Positions 11,164 through 22,804 are shown, counted from the stretch's first letter. The stretch is DNA of 64,000 nucleotides from Auricularia sp. M13 (GCA_037042915.1 CM073201.1:744001-808000); one strand, 5' to 3'. Notes: a model not told the origin generated them from the sequence alone. Made by a program: numbers and translations.

Positions 11164-12138
11164 CTAGACACCATGGCGAAGGACGTACTGCAGGTCATCT
11201 TCACGAGTGAAGGAAAGTAGCACAAAGCCAGAGCCCTGCTGGATGATGCGAGTAGGGGGGCCCAACCACATGGAAGGGGCAGCCCAGGCAAACTGGTGGG
11301 CAGTAAACTCCTCCACCTCGGCCTGCAACTCCCGCGACGTCGGCAGGGGCTGGCCAAGGTCAGGAGGCACAACATCAGAGACAACGGCCTTGAACCAAAG
11401 GCTGTCACAAGCAGCACCAAAAAAGGCGGCCTCCTGGGGCAGGAAGGCAGAGGCGATGAGCGCACTGTGGGGCTCCAAGTCGGCAGCAGTGAGACCTGGA
11501 AGCGCAAAGACAACAACGTTGCCTGAGCCAGTCAGGCCAACACCACTCACCCCAAGCCTGGGATGAGGTGCAGCAGGAGGGGAGACGCTGGCGAGGGCAG
11601 TCTTGATGGCAGAGCAGGCGGCAGCAGCATTCTTGACTGCAAGGCAAACAGCGGTACTGGGCTTGACCATGAGGATCAGGCGGCAAGCGTCGTGGCGGGC
11701 AAGAGGAGTAGCTGGGGCTGTTACGCGGGGCACAGCAGGTGGTGGTGGAGCTGACTTGGCAGTGCGAGCAGCGTAGGAGTCCTTGGCAGGACGAGTAGGA
11801 GCAGGTGGTGCAGACGAAGAAGCAGCAGCAGGCACACCTCCAGGGGCGCCCTTAAGCGAGGCTACCATAGCAGAGAGCTTCCCAAGCTCCTCCTGCTGAG
11901 CAAGAAGCAGCCTGGTGGTGGAGGACAGCACAACAGAGTGGCAGAAGTCCTTGATGATGGAAGCAGCCTGTGGAATACGCTCCCTGCAATCAAGGAGCAC
12001 CTTTAGCATGCCCAGAAGCTCATTGACCAGCGTGACAGAGTTCCTGAGGTCACGAGGAGTCAGGGGTGCAGAGGCCCAATTAGCAGCAAAGGCAGCAAGG
12101 TCAAATCCTTCATAATCATCCTCAGAGTCTGAGGCCAT
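11164..12138 (-). pseudogene. LINE ORF1 (gag-like) fragment, cut by the hAT end
   Basis: The 324-aa frame starts at an ATG (12,136-12,138) with an acidic N-terminus (MASDSEDDYEGFD), followed by an Ala/Pro-rich linker. The second half resembles the RNA-binding part of ORF1 proteins of fungal Tad-type non-LTR retrotransposons, with LWFKAVVSDV, TAHQF and QGSGFVLLSF. The stop codon TAG (11,164-11,166) is the last three bases of the hAT, so the zinc-knuckle C-terminus and all of ORF2 are lost. The 5' leader probably reaches about 12,360. Family assignment is from overall pattern only. Confidence 0.5.
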
Positions 12139-12378
12139 GTCCTGATCAGAAGCAACTGGCTGAGTGTCCAGGGCACCCCTAGGGGCACCCAGAGCCGAAG
12201 TATTGAGGCCAGAGGAGGAGAAATGAGCCTGTGGTGGTGCAGGGGCAGGAGGAGGGGTCCGGAAGTATCCGGAGCGGAGTTTGAAACCGATGAACGCGCG
12301 GCCTCCTGAGGCAGCACCTCACCAGGGCTCAACCAGGCACTCTGGGAGCTAGCCCTTTCGGGTGGGAGGTGCTGGGAG

Positions 12379-14030
12379 GTGGTGGAGGAAGAAGTGTGTC
12401 ACAAGTTGCAAGCCAGCTCTCCGGCCCAGGAAGAGAATTTCTACAACCGCACTGTGTCGCACAACGTCGTGCAGCCGCGATGCGTCACGATAGCAGAGCC
12501 CTTGGTGGCTCCCACGCCTACCAGACCGTCATTATGGACGAACACCACTGCGATGTTCGAAGGTCATGAGCCACGTTGCTCTATTATCGTAAACCGCTTT
12601 GTGGCAGAGACCCAAGTGCTGTCGCAGAAGGACCTACTGGCGGGCCTCAGCACCCCATGCCTGCCAGGAGGTCCGCACCTGACAGATGCAGAGGATGCGG
12701 AGGCGCACCGCACCATGCGCGCCGAGATTGCGGACGCCGCCTCTCGGCCAGTGATGGTGGACAGAGATTTGTGGCGCGACTCCCCGCCGCATGGCCGCCG
12801 CACGGACGCGTCAGGCAACGAGGTGTCCAGGCAGCTAGCCTTGCAACGGGAGGTAGAGTCACCCCGCAAACCGAGGGATAGGCTCGATCGCTCCCTAGCG
12901 TTTTTTGATCAAGGTGTGGCCAACTGGGCGCCCCGGATCCGTCCTGGGGGCCTCCACCTGGGGGACCTCCTCCCGAGGGTAACCACCCATGACCGGGACC
13001 AGCACCACCCACTGGGGGCCAGTAGTTGCTGCCGTCGTGCGTAGGGATGCCTGAGGCGTGGTTCATTTCTGCGCGATGAGCGCTGGGGTCGATAGCGGGC
13101 TCCGTTGGCAGGTCGGGGTCGTGCGCAAGGTCATTTCCCCCAACGGACCACCAGAGGGAGGTGGGCATCCTTCTTGGCCAGGAGGCGGACGCGGTCCAGC
13201 TCCCCCTCCAGGTCCTTCTGACGGCGGTGGAGGAGGTGGCAGAGGCGGAGGCCCGCCACAGCCTGCTGCGCCGAACCCCGAGGGCCCGCGCATCGATTCA
13301 AAGTTCAGGATTGACGCGCTGCCGTCGTGGGACGGTCACCCAAGCACCACGCTCACCTACTTTGCGGAGTTGCACAAATGGGCTGAGCTGGGGGGCTCAA
13401 TTCCCGTTCAGCTGGGACCTACGCCCTGCTCCGCTTCAAGCTGGACGCGGCAGATTGGTGGGAGGCGATATCGATTGAGGATTGCCGTGTCTTCCGCCAA
13501 GACGTATACTCACTCATAGACGGTATCCGACAAGGGCTGCTCATGGATACCTGGGTGCGCAACCTCATGGAGTACTGCAACACCATGAGTTTCCGTCAAC
13601 CAGGCTATGGAAAGGAGAGCCCACAGGCGTTCTTGCGGCGCCGTGCTCTCATTGTCAACGTGCTGTATAGCTTCACAGAAGCGCAGCAGGTTACCTACAT
13701 CCTCAGCAAGGTACCGATTCTGTAGATGGCCACTCTAGGAGATCGACAAATCGTCACAGTCGCCGGGTTACTGCAGAAGGCGGCGGAACAGGAGCTGCAA
13801 CTCGAACAGTTAGCTATTTCAGACGCGGATCTGGACAAGCGCATTCAGCAACAGTTGGACCGTCGCGTGCAGGCGTCGAACAGGCAGCATGTCCGACGCG
13901 TGCCGTCTGTCGACGCCGGGCGAGAAACTCGTCAGTATCACCGTCTGCTGCCAGCTCGCGTTCACTTTGCGAACATGGACAACCAAGAGGTCCGCATCGG
14001 CAAAATCCGATACACGAGGCGGGAAGGGGG
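12379..14030 (+). pseudogene. Gypsy A gag, N-terminal and capsid part
   Basis: Three frames together give a degraded gag. The first (12,379-13,044) is a 221-codon frame of uncertain status. The second (13,058-13,430) is Gly/Pro-rich and leads to IDALPSWDGHPSTTL. The third (13,430-13,725) has LDAADWWEAI, EYCNTMSFRQ and LYSFTEAQQVTYIL, the layout of a retrotransposon gag capsid, and ends in TAG at 13,723-13,725. A continuation frame with LGDRQIVTVAGLLQKAAEQE runs to about 14,030. Frame breaks near 13,045, 13,430 and 13,725 show decay. Confidence 0.65.
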
Positions 14031-14553
14031 GTGCCTCCGACGAGGGCTTATTTGGATTTTTTTTGGGCCATGAATTCATGAAATTTCGTCAAAAAAGAAC
14101 GGAAATTACATCCCAGATTGTGTTCAGCAAGTCATTAGAGGCTAAATTTGCTTATTCGGGTCTTATTCTCCGCTTTCCTGCAACATTTTGCTTGTCGGAG
14201 CCTGGTCGGAGCCAAGTGCGGAACAACCGGATCGGTGCCAGATGCTCGGCCGAGGGTTCGGTCCTGTGGTTCCGAGCAAACAACAATCACTGAACATGAA
14301 CATACAGACTGTAGCAGCTCTCGGAGCCTAAAAAAAAAAACCTGCTTGATAACACGGACCGGAACCTTTTCGGAAGCAAATGGGGGGAGGGGGGTCCCTT
14401 TGAGAGCTTATCTGGATTTTTGGCCCTGTGTCAAGAATTTTTTTTCGCGGACCTCTTGCGGACAACGAGCCTTAACTAATCGACTTCGCGGACAGGCCTG
14501 AGCACGGGCAGCTTGCGTCGCATGGGGAGGAAGAGGCGGACCGCGCCCGTCAA
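14031..14553. other. Unidentified insert in gypsy A gag, with a direct repeat at its ends
   Basis: The gag frame fails at about 14,030, and gag-like sequence (EEEADRARQD) returns just before 14,558. The stretch between has a GGGGGG-GCTTAT(T/C)TGGATTTTT-GGCC motif near 14,027-14,070 and again near 14,383-14,425, about 360 bp apart in direct orientation. It is AT-richer than its surroundings and has no gene. It may be a short element or a duplication. Confidence 0.4.
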
Positions 14554-14557
14554 GACG

Positions 14558-15240
14558 TTACAGCTGTTCTCATACCGGATGGCGCCGGATGAAAACGACT
14601 ACTACTCCGCCGGCCGAGACGCGAACCCGGATTTCTCGACAACCGCTGAGGCTATCAACGCGCCTCAATGTGCATATTAATGGCGGGACGCAGGGCTACT
14701 GCAGCGTGTGCTCCGTTTCTCGAAATTCGAAGGTCAAAATTTCGGCATTTCTGACGGTCGGGAACGGCAGCAGCGGCGCCAGGGCCCACGCAGGCGCCGC
14801 GCCATCTGCCTAGGGAGACATGGGGCCATGTCTTCTCCTGCAAGGTGCCGTGTCTGACTGCTTGGACCGCCTGCAACAGCCGGCAGATGCAAGAACTTCC
14901 TCTGGGACATGCTTTCGACCGCGTGCATGCACCCACAGCTCATCGATGCTCGCTATGACCCAGGCCGCGACGCAGGTGCGTTGCGCATACTATATTCTTC
15001 TGCAACGAGTAGCTGCGCTAACCGGGCGCGATCTGATAGCTGCTCTGAACGTCGTATGGTCCGTCCGCGGCACGCTCCGCTGAACCGGCTTGCACGGTGC
15101 ACTCCTTGCCTCAGAATCGAGTGAGTACAGCCGCTATCGATCTGAAAGGCCTGTGGCAACATTCCTGACGCTTTTTCAGCTCGCGCAAGGGCTTGCCGCA
15201 GTAGTTGTACATGCGGTGCGTCGCGCGTTTTTTGCAACCT
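14558..15240 (+). repeat. Left arm of the long terminal inverted repeat
   Basis: It matches the right arm in inverse orientation over about 680 bp, with scattered substitutions that increase inward. Starting 21 bp from its outer end is a 33-codon frame (ATG at 14,579, TAA after CAY). A second conserved frame (14,909-15,124, containing HPQLIDA and ANRAR) ends at LRIE followed by GTGAGT, a splice-donor-like sequence. The same frame exists in the right arm (20,783-21,061, minus), which suggests that an exon may lie in the repeat. Confidence 0.8.
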
Positions 15241-15705
15241 CCGCCCGCGCATTCTAATGCTCTCGCGGTTCTCATAGATGGCGTGCATTAGTCTATACGT
15301 GCCAAAATTGATTTCCTGCAGTGTCCAGCGTTTTCAGATGGCTCAGCGATTCTTTGCGATCACAATTGTCCGTGGTACGTTCCGCATCCCCTCCTGCAAA
15401 ACCGAATCATGCTGAATCGCTTTTCAGGTCGTCTTCTGCACGCGCAGCAACCTGTGATAGCGCTCAATACTTTGCTCGACTGTGAACGCGTTTGCAATGC
15501 ACCTATGCCGCATTCGCAGGCATAGCGCACTCTGGTGAGATGTGCCGGTCCTGTTCCTGAGGTACATGCATTCTGACGTGTTACACAGCATTTTCCAACC
15601 ATTCGCGGCTTCAATCGGGTTTCACTACGACTGCCTGCCTATCGTATGAGCTTTATACACGTCCCCGCCCGTCGGCTGAAGATGTTCAACCATATTACGG
15701 TCTAA
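15241..15705. other. Spacer between left inverted repeat and transposase gene
   Basis: No supported gene or RNA was found here. It presumably includes the 3' untranslated region of the minus-strand transposase, whose stop is at 15,706. Confidence 0.4.
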
Positions 15706-16963
15706 TTACATATATTTCCTGTACCATCCTTTGATCTTCTCTGGAGTGGCGACCGCAGCAATTGCCTCGTAGAAGAAGAGGGTGATGAGGGCCTTGTTTT
15801 TCGCATGTATGAGGTCGCGCAGCCGTGAGCCGTGCCGCCGAACATATGCCTTGAAAGCCGAGAACATCTCTTCGATCGGATTGAAATCGGGTGAATACGG
15901 GGGCAGGTAGATGAGACGCACACCGCTGCGCTCTCCGTCAGTCTTGTTTGGCAGCAGGGATCGTACTCACCGTTTCTCGCACCATTCCCGCACACCGTCG
16001 ACATGATGGATAGCACAGTTGTCCATGATGAGGACACTGTTTGGGCCAGGATACGGGTTCATGCGCTCAAGAACACGGTCAATGAATTGCAGAAATGTTG
16101 TTCCGTTGAACGACCCAAGAGCGACGGAAAGCCAGAGCACGCCGCTGAGACTCAATGCAGGCAGAACGGAGTACCTGTCAGATCTGCGTGAGCATACTGT
16201 AAAATGGTGCACATGGAAGTACCTATCCCCGCGCACGAAATATGAGCTTTTGTATGCCCGCTGGCCGTTCGGGGCACATCCGCGTTTACGCTGCGTGGTA
16301 AGAACATTGACGGCAGATTCGTCCACAAATACAAGCCGTTCTGCGAGCTCCCCAAAAAGCTCGGTGATATAGTGCGTACGCTTCTCCAAGGAGCATTCTG
16401 CCGCCCGCTTGGACAGCTGGACAAATTATCGATATTAGTATTCTTGTAGCAACAACGGCATCCCACACGCACCGATTTGACCGTAATGCCGAGCTCTCGT
16501 AGGTTTCTATCCAGTGTTGACAAGGGTATGCCAACCTGGAACCGGTACCAGAGCTCTTTTTTGATCTCGTCGAGATACAAATCTGGTGTATGCTCAAGGA
16601 TGCGTAGGACATACTGGGCAATGGCATGAGAATTCACAGCAGACTGGTTCAAATACACACCTGTACGTGCTCATCTGACATCAACCGTGGTGGGCCTTCA
16701 CGTGCCGGCTCACGAATGACCTCCCCCATGAGGCGCCAACGCTCAAGAATGCGCTGAACTGTGCGCAGAGGGAGGTCAAGCAGGATAGATATTGATTTGG
16801 TAGGTAGCCGCAGGAACTCGTGCTGAAAGATCACTATCCGTCGAACCTGAATCGGGATGTACTCGTGGAGTGGCCGCTGTGGTATAGAGCGAGCCATGGT
16901 AGCGAACCGGGTGCGGGCAAGTTGAAGGACAAACAATGTTTGTTTACGCGTTATTTGATGCAT
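15706..16963 (-). CDS. DD34E transposase (Tc1/mariner-IS630 type, DDE_3), apparently intact
   Basis: The hand model has five exons: 16661-16963, 16473-16613, 16223-16407, 15971-16174 and 15706-15925. All introns are GT..AG, 47-65 bp, and the sum is 1,053 nt (350 aa) with no stop. The N-terminus holds a helix-turn-helix (KSISILLDLPLRTVQRILERW) that would bind the inverted repeats. The catalytic core has the first Asp in LVFVDESAVN, the second in LIMDNCAIHH and the Glu in SPDFNPIEE. Thirty-four residues separate the last two, giving DD34E. Such enzymes cut and paste DNA in the nucleus. No private inverted repeats with TA duplication were seen around the gene, so it may serve the larger element, although the GACG duplication argues against that. 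Confidence 0.8.
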
Positions 16964-17241
16964 CCTTCCTCTCCGCTCATGACCACAGCGTCAGTACTAC
17001 CGCTATGCAATACGGAGAACACCCCGCGATATTTGGCATTGCAGTTTCTAGTGCAGGCAGTGCGTTTTACTTGCAACTCCGTCCCGTCAGAAATACAGTA
17101 CAGCTGAAACCTGGCACAGGCATGCAGGATCGTCAGTCCCTGCTGGTGTAGCAGCAGCATCAGCAAGGTGCACTCAGTGCATGCATTTATCGGCTTGAGG
17201 AGTCCAGGGTCAGTCATGGGGACTCTTGGTGTCGATATTGG

Positions 17242-17700
17242 CTCCAGATACCTCCGACAAGCTCACCAATTGTGTAGGCCGGCACTGGCAATGCCCACCG
17301 CAGGCTAGCCGCTTGTGCTAACAGTGGCCCAGCACAACCAGGGGACCTATGTCTCAACCAGCTTGCAGTGCCAGCGCGTGTGCAGCAAACACGACGCAAT
17401 GTCGGCACTGGCGCTGGAGATGCCCGCCGCGGGTCCACCGCTCGCGCAGACAGCAGCCCGGCGCGTCTGGTGGACGCGCTGGGCTGTCTGAGGCAGCTGG
17501 CGTCGCCAATGCGTGCTGCGGTGCCGGGGTTGCGACGCGATTCCGGCGCTGGCGCTGGAGATGCCCGCCGCGGGTCCACCGCTCGCGCAGACAGCACCCC
17601 GGCGCGTCTGGTGGACGCGCTGCGCTATGGCAGCAAGTGGTGCCAGTCATGGAAGCGCTGGCAATGCCTGCCGAATATTCCTGGCTGGTTCATACAGTGA
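17242..17700. repeat. 141-bp GC-rich tandem repeat
   Basis: CTGGCGCTGGAGATGCCCGC begins at 17,408 and 17,549 (period 141 bp). Each copy continues through GGGTCCACCGCTCGCGCAGAC to CGCGTCTGGTGGACGCGCTG, and a degraded copy lies near 17,290. It sits between the two genes of the composite transposon, downstream of the 676-aa gene and upstream of the transposase gene. The overlapping frames on both strands are repeat artefacts. Confidence 0.7.
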
Positions 17701-17781
17701 CCATGCTCCCTCACGATACGAGCGTCCAAGTCATGTTACCATTGAACACGAAAACTGGCAGGTTGTACTCTAATTGTGTAA

Positions 17782-20166
17782 CTATCCCTCTACATTCATC
17801 GTTGCTCGCTTCTCTACCTTCACCCGCTTGACAGTGTGTTTGACTGCTGCAACCATGACACCTGCAGATCCGAATGGCATACCCAAATGCTTCATGAAGT
17901 CCTCAGCGGTCCACGGCTGAAGATCTCCCACATTTGTCACCTCCTGCTTGCGGAACCCATCCCAGTATGCCAACCAATCGCGAATGCTGAAGTCTGGATC
18001 CTTCGCGTTCAACTCCGTGTCCATGTCTCGAAGTGCAATAAGGAAATTCCGGATTGGTGGGAACAGCGCAGCATCCGTAAATGAGAGGTCGTCATTGCGA
18101 GCCTGCCGTGGCTCACACTGCTGAAACGAGCGGTCTATGGCATGTGCGATGGCCAGGTCATCAGCGTCACGTCCCTGAGGCTGTTGGCGAGTCTTCTTTG
18201 TGCGCCGTTTGGCCATCGTCTGCATTCGGGCGTTGTATTCGTCCTGGGATTCATCGTCCATCTTTTCAGTTGGTCCCCAGTATGCATTGTAGGCCCGAAG
18301 CTTCGGAGGGTTGTCGAGTGTTGCACCAGGCACTTTATCTAGCTAAACCTTGTCATTAGCACTGGATCCATACGTAAAAAAGTTGGACCGACAATGTTCT
18401 GAGCCCAAGCTGGGATTAGAAGGATTGAGAAGCCGTGCACAAAGGAGCCTCTGACGCAGAAGGCATCTCCGCAAGTTGCACACTTCTTGTACCACCGCAG
18501 GTACAGCGCCTCGACAATTTGCTGCTGCTCAGCTGACCCGGAGAGTAGTTCAGCAGGGACAGCCCTTGCCACGCTGCTCTTCGACTTTCTTTTATTCTCC
18601 TTTTCACGCTTCTTCAGGTCCTGGATGATTGCTCTGAGACACTGTTACAGAAAAGGAGGAATAGAGGTTTACGCACTTCCGACACTAACCACAGCCGTAT
18701 AGTCTCAGAAAAGGGAGCTGGCTTTTGCTTCTTCTCTCGATCGGCAATTGCACTGAGAAGCACAGCATAGCTTGATGGCTCAGCAAAGGCTTTGATATGG
18801 CCATTGCGGGCGAGCTTGTACGAGATCGAGACCGTGTCGGTTTTCTCGCACTTGCATGCAAGGAGGAATGATTCTCTCATAGCCGCAAAAGTTGGGTTAT
18901 CCACTTTCTTGATGGTGACGATTGTCGGGTTATCGATGTCACTATTTCCCGACACGTAGGGAGGAAGGACCAATGCGACTGAGCCCGTAACATTAGTATC
19001 GTATCTTGGAACAACTGATAAGGCTTACGTTCTGGCAATCCATGACCATCGGGAGCAGAACGGGAACGGGGCCGGGACGGAACTTGAGCGTAGGTGAGCA
19101 TCTTGTCCTCCTACACGCACAGCAAGCAGTGTGGCATACCAGTGGTCTGCACATCGTCATCCTGCAAGATCTCCTCCTCCTCCTCGTCCACCTCCACCTC
19201 CTGCTCCTCTTCCTCATCCATGTCTTCATCTTCCTCTGAGTTGGACTCGCCTGGCCCAGCGCCGCTGTTGCCAGGCGGCAGCAACATGCGGAATGACTCA
19301 TCTTCCTGATAAGCATCGCTGTCGGAATCTTCATAGCCGTTCTGGACTACTCGTTGCCGTGGGGTGCTGTGCGCAAGAACGTGCGAGAGGTCGAAGTCAA
19401 CAGGCGTTGCGTTCGTGTCGTCCATCTCCCAGTCTGACAACATGGGCTCTGTATTGCTTTGCTCTGGGGTTGCTGCTCTCTGCGCTTGCGGCGCACCCAA
19501 GGATCTCTTTCCCTGCTTTGGATGATCATCGATCAGCGGGTCAGCTGCTCACGGGCACAAATCAAGAGTTGCTACACACATTGGCCCTTTCTTTTCCCGC
19601 AATGGACGTTGCTGCAGTACGGGACCCATGTGCACGTGGCCGCTCCTAAATTACAGTCAGTATCTACGACTCCGTCGAGGTTTGTCTGTACTACGACGCA
19701 CCTGCTCTGCAATCGCAGCAACGGCATGTGATGATCGTACGGCGGCCGCTCGGCGCGGACGCTGTGATGAGCCAGCAGCTGACTTGTCTATATCGTTGAT
19801 GGTTTTTTTTGCCATATGCTCGAGGCCTGCTCTGTCTTCTGCAGCGCTGGCGCTGCCCATTGCGTGATCATCGTCGGATTGACCAGGCACGACGTCATGA
19901 GCAACGGAAGGAAGTCGAAGGATCACGCGTTTGACTTTGTGGGGGCCCATGCTGAGGGGCACATCAGGCTCAAGCTCCTGGTCGATGGTGGCAGGCAGGT
20001 CTTCATCATCGGCAGCGAGATTTTTGGCCAGCGAGCCTTGAGATTATGGAATCAGTCACACACAGTGAGACTGAGCACCGATGCCCGACTAACCCTTGTT
20101 CCGACGACCACCTCGTCGATGCTCAGAGAGCGTAGCCGTCTGCTTTCTTTTTTGCCTAGTAGACAT
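17782..20166 (-). CDS. Uncharacterised 676-aa acidic protein carried by the composite transposon
   Basis: The hand model has nine exons: 20094-20166, 19702-20036, 19580-19645, 19153-19515, 19029-19110, 18677-18978, 18393-18641 and 17782-18342, with exon 7 (18393-18641) and its downstream junction least certain. Correctly counted these are eight exons and seven GT..AG introns of 35-66 bp, summing to 2,031 nt without a stop. The N-terminus is basic (STRQKRKQT) and Ser/Arg-rich. A strongly acidic block follows (19,153-19,300, runs of Glu/Asp). Then comes a folded-looking region with ISYKLARNGHIKAFAEPSS, a CATCGDAFC cysteine cluster and an ATLDNPPK motif. The C-terminal segment (AEDFMKHLGMPFGSAG) is predicted helical. 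The layout recalls a large unnamed protein family of Agaricomycetes, but I assign no function. The donors at 19,152 and 18,392 have alternatives. Confidence 0.6.
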
Positions 20167-20667
20167 CGTGGTAGCAAAGAAAGTGGAGTTTCTGTTTGGT
20201 AGCTAGCACAGCTCGTGGAGACGGTGACATCGGCTAAAGAGCATTCAGCCTCTTCATACAGTCGTTCACATATTCTCTACGACTTTTTATCTCACTGCTC
20301 CTGGATTGAGATAGAGAGTATCTACATTGCACACATGAACTACGAAGTGAGATTGGCAAATAGCACTTGGTTTCCCGGTCAGAGGGCAAGGATTTCTGCA
20401 GAATGCGACAAGACCGTCCGCAACTGCCATGACGCCGGCATTGTAGGCAGAGTGACAAACGAGATCTGCAATCGCTCAAGGAATAACCAAAGAGGCGAGT
20501 GAGCATGACTCAGTTTCAAGACGGGTGCCGCGCGACGCACCAAGGGCGACCACAGTCTTGAAACCATCGTTAAATAGTCCAGCGGCGAGAGAAAACATCT
20601 TAGGCACCCGCATATCTGTATGCGCTGCAGCACAACGCCTGAAAGAGAGTTGAGACGGACTGGCTCA
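20167..20667. other. Upstream region of the 676-aa gene, up to the right inverted repeat
   Basis: This 0.5-kb stretch should contain the promoter of the minus-strand 676-aa gene. No TATA box was convincing, and no other gene is supported. Confidence 0.4.
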
Positions 20668-21244
20668 GGTTGCAGAAGCCGCGCGACGCACCGCATACAC
20701 CACGACTGCAGCAAGCCCTTTTGCGAGCTGAAAACGGGTTAGGAATGTTGCGGTAGACCCTGCACATTGCTAGCGGCCGGACTCACTCAATTCTGAGGCC
20801 AGGAGTGCCGCGCGCGAGGCGGTTCATCGGAGCGTGCCGCGGACGGACGATACGACGTCCACAGCAGCTATCAAGTCGCACCCGGTTAGCGCAGATGCTC
20901 GTTGCAGAAGGATATGGTATGCGCAACGCACATGCATTGAGGCCTGGGTCATAGCATGCGTCGATAAGCTGCGGGTGCGTGCACGCGGTCAATAAGGGCA
21001 TCCCAGGAAGGTCTTGCGTCTGCCGGCTGTTGCAGGCGGTCCAAGCAGTCAGACACGGCACCTTGCAGGAGAAGACATGGCCCCGTGTCTCCCTAGGCAG
21101 ATGGCGCGGCGCCTGCGTGGGCCCTGGCGCCGCTGCTGCCGTTCCCGACCGTCAGAAATGCCGAAATTTTGACCTTCGAATTTCGAGAAACGGAGCACAC
21201 GCTGCAGTAGCCCTGCGTCCTGCCATTAATATGCACGTTGAGGC
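20668..21244 (-). repeat. Right arm of the long inverted repeat (inner part)
   Basis: It matches 14,668-15,240 in inverse orientation. The remaining outer part of this arm lies at 23,669-23,781, beyond the Mutator-like insertion, which duplicated CGTTGAGGC at the break. Confidence 0.8.
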
Positions 21245-21619
21245 ACCACAGGCTGCCCCAAAACTGATCTCTTAGATGTAACCCTCCCTATCAGGAGATG
21301 GATCTAAAGGATGCTTTTCAACTAGGCATGCCTAGGCATGCCTGAGGTGTTTGGGGATTGCTCAAGAAGCGTGATGAGATACCTCAAACAATGCATCAAT
21401 CAATGTTAGCTATTCAGGCAGCTCCAAGGCTGCCTAGGCACACAGCCCAGGCAGCCTAAGCGAAGCTACCAAGTATTTGCACTAATTCCTATTGTATGGA
21501 CATTACACAGGCATCAAGCAGGCATCACACACATAGTTCTTGGGCATCATGTAGGCATCAGGCAGGCAGCTCTCAGGCAGCAGGCAGGCATCACAACTTT
21601 ATGCAGGCAATGACTCGAG

Positions 21620-21872
21620 ATGCCTAGATCATGCTCAGTTTCTGCAGGCAGACTAGGCATCATAGGCATCACAGCAAGGATAGTAGGCATCACAGACATG
21701 CCTAGAAATTTGATAGGCATCACAGGCAAGTCAGCGTAGTTGCCAGGCATCACAGGCAAGTCAGCGTAGTTGCCAGGCATCACAGGCATGCCTGTCTGAT
21801 TTCTAGGCATCACAGGCATGCCTGTTTGACTTCTAGGCATCAAAGGTACGCCTGTATAACTTTTGGGCATTA
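21620..21872. repeat. ~30-bp tandem repeat AGGCATCACAGGCA..
   Basis: About eight units of roughly 30 bp, each with AGGCATCACAGGCA or AGGCATCACAGGCATGCC; two consecutive units around 21,714-21,775 are identical. On the minus strand they stay open as a ten-residue repeat (MPVMPGNYADL type), because 30 is a multiple of three. Confidence 0.7.
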
Positions 21873-22804
21873 CAGACTTTCGCTATACTGTAGGCAGAAC
21901 ATGCAGGTGCAATCAAGGAAAATCGTACCAGCACACCGCAACCCAGGACAGAAGTCAGAGGGTGTCAAAGTGGTGCAGGAGATCTGGAGAGGCTTGCGGA
22001 ATAAGGATATGTGCCAAAACGAGTGGGAAAAGCTGCAAAGAAATCTAACAGGAGTGGCATATGGACGCAATTGACCAAAAACGTAACAGTACGTCCTGCT
22101 AGGGATCTGTAGTGGCTTCACAACACCAATTCAAATGTACAATCATGGCCTGTGATAGCTGCCAATTACCTAGGCGCACATCTGACTCTAGACAGCCCAT
22201 TGGAGGTTCGGTTGAACATTCAAAGGATCCCCACTATAAATCCACCATGGACAATACGTAATAGCTCTGATCGTAGGCTTAACGCAGTGACAGAACTGTG
22301 GGTCCCGCTTGGGTAGGCACGGAAGTGTTATTATGATCAGGCGTATTGGCAGTGTGGGATGTTGTTCGTGGAGCGACATCCCTCATGTACCCTACCTTCA
22401 TCTATGCTTGTATCATTGCACCTTCTGCTGAGCGCCCACAGTGCTTTATGAGACTGTCGATGTGAGTGGAATGGATTGGCTAAGCCACAACAACTCTGTC
22501 AGATTCCCACCATGCACCCTCTGCCTGATGTACGCACCTCTCCAACCATGCTAAGCTTGGTTGCTATATGTACCTTGGTTCTCCATCAACATGGGCTATA
22601 CTCTGGAGACCGTCTGGCATGCAGGAAGTCTCTATGGCCTGGATTACACTGCTTGTCCACCGCTTCATCAACCCTTGTCCCATGTGAGCACTAGCCTTGA
22701 CGAGTGATATGTGCCCTTCCACATGAACAGCAAGCATGTTGCCTCCAAGATACGCACATGTAGTTAAGAAAACTGTCCTAATAAAAAGCTTTACTGCTGG
22801 ACAA

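Larger units (their letters stand above)
2490..11166 (-). mobile_element. hAT-superfamily DNA transposon with nested insertions
   Basis: The left end reads TAGGGTTCAGCACGGGTAAAC and the right end, read inward, TAGGGATGGGCACGGGTAC. Both continue into arrays of ACCCG/CGGGT motifs (2,490-2,665 and 11,040-11,166), typical of hAT terminal and subterminal repeats. The element encodes a minus-strand hAT transposase in pieces. Subtracting the nested LTR element and the SINE-like insert leaves about 4.1 kb, a usual hAT size. The 8-bp flanks (CTTCTAAT at left, GACACCAT at right) do not match, so no target-site duplication survives. Confidence 0.8.

Noticed and set aside
16614-16660. A frameshift in the DD34E transposase near 16,655
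   Set aside because: A 47-bp GT..AG intron removes it and joins two well-conserved protein segments in phase, so the gene is better read as intact.
21547-21870. A secreted or structural repeat protein (MPVMPGNYADL repeats)
   Set aside because: The repeat stays open only because the DNA period is 30 bp. There is no signal peptide, and the flanks belong to a non-autonomous transposon.
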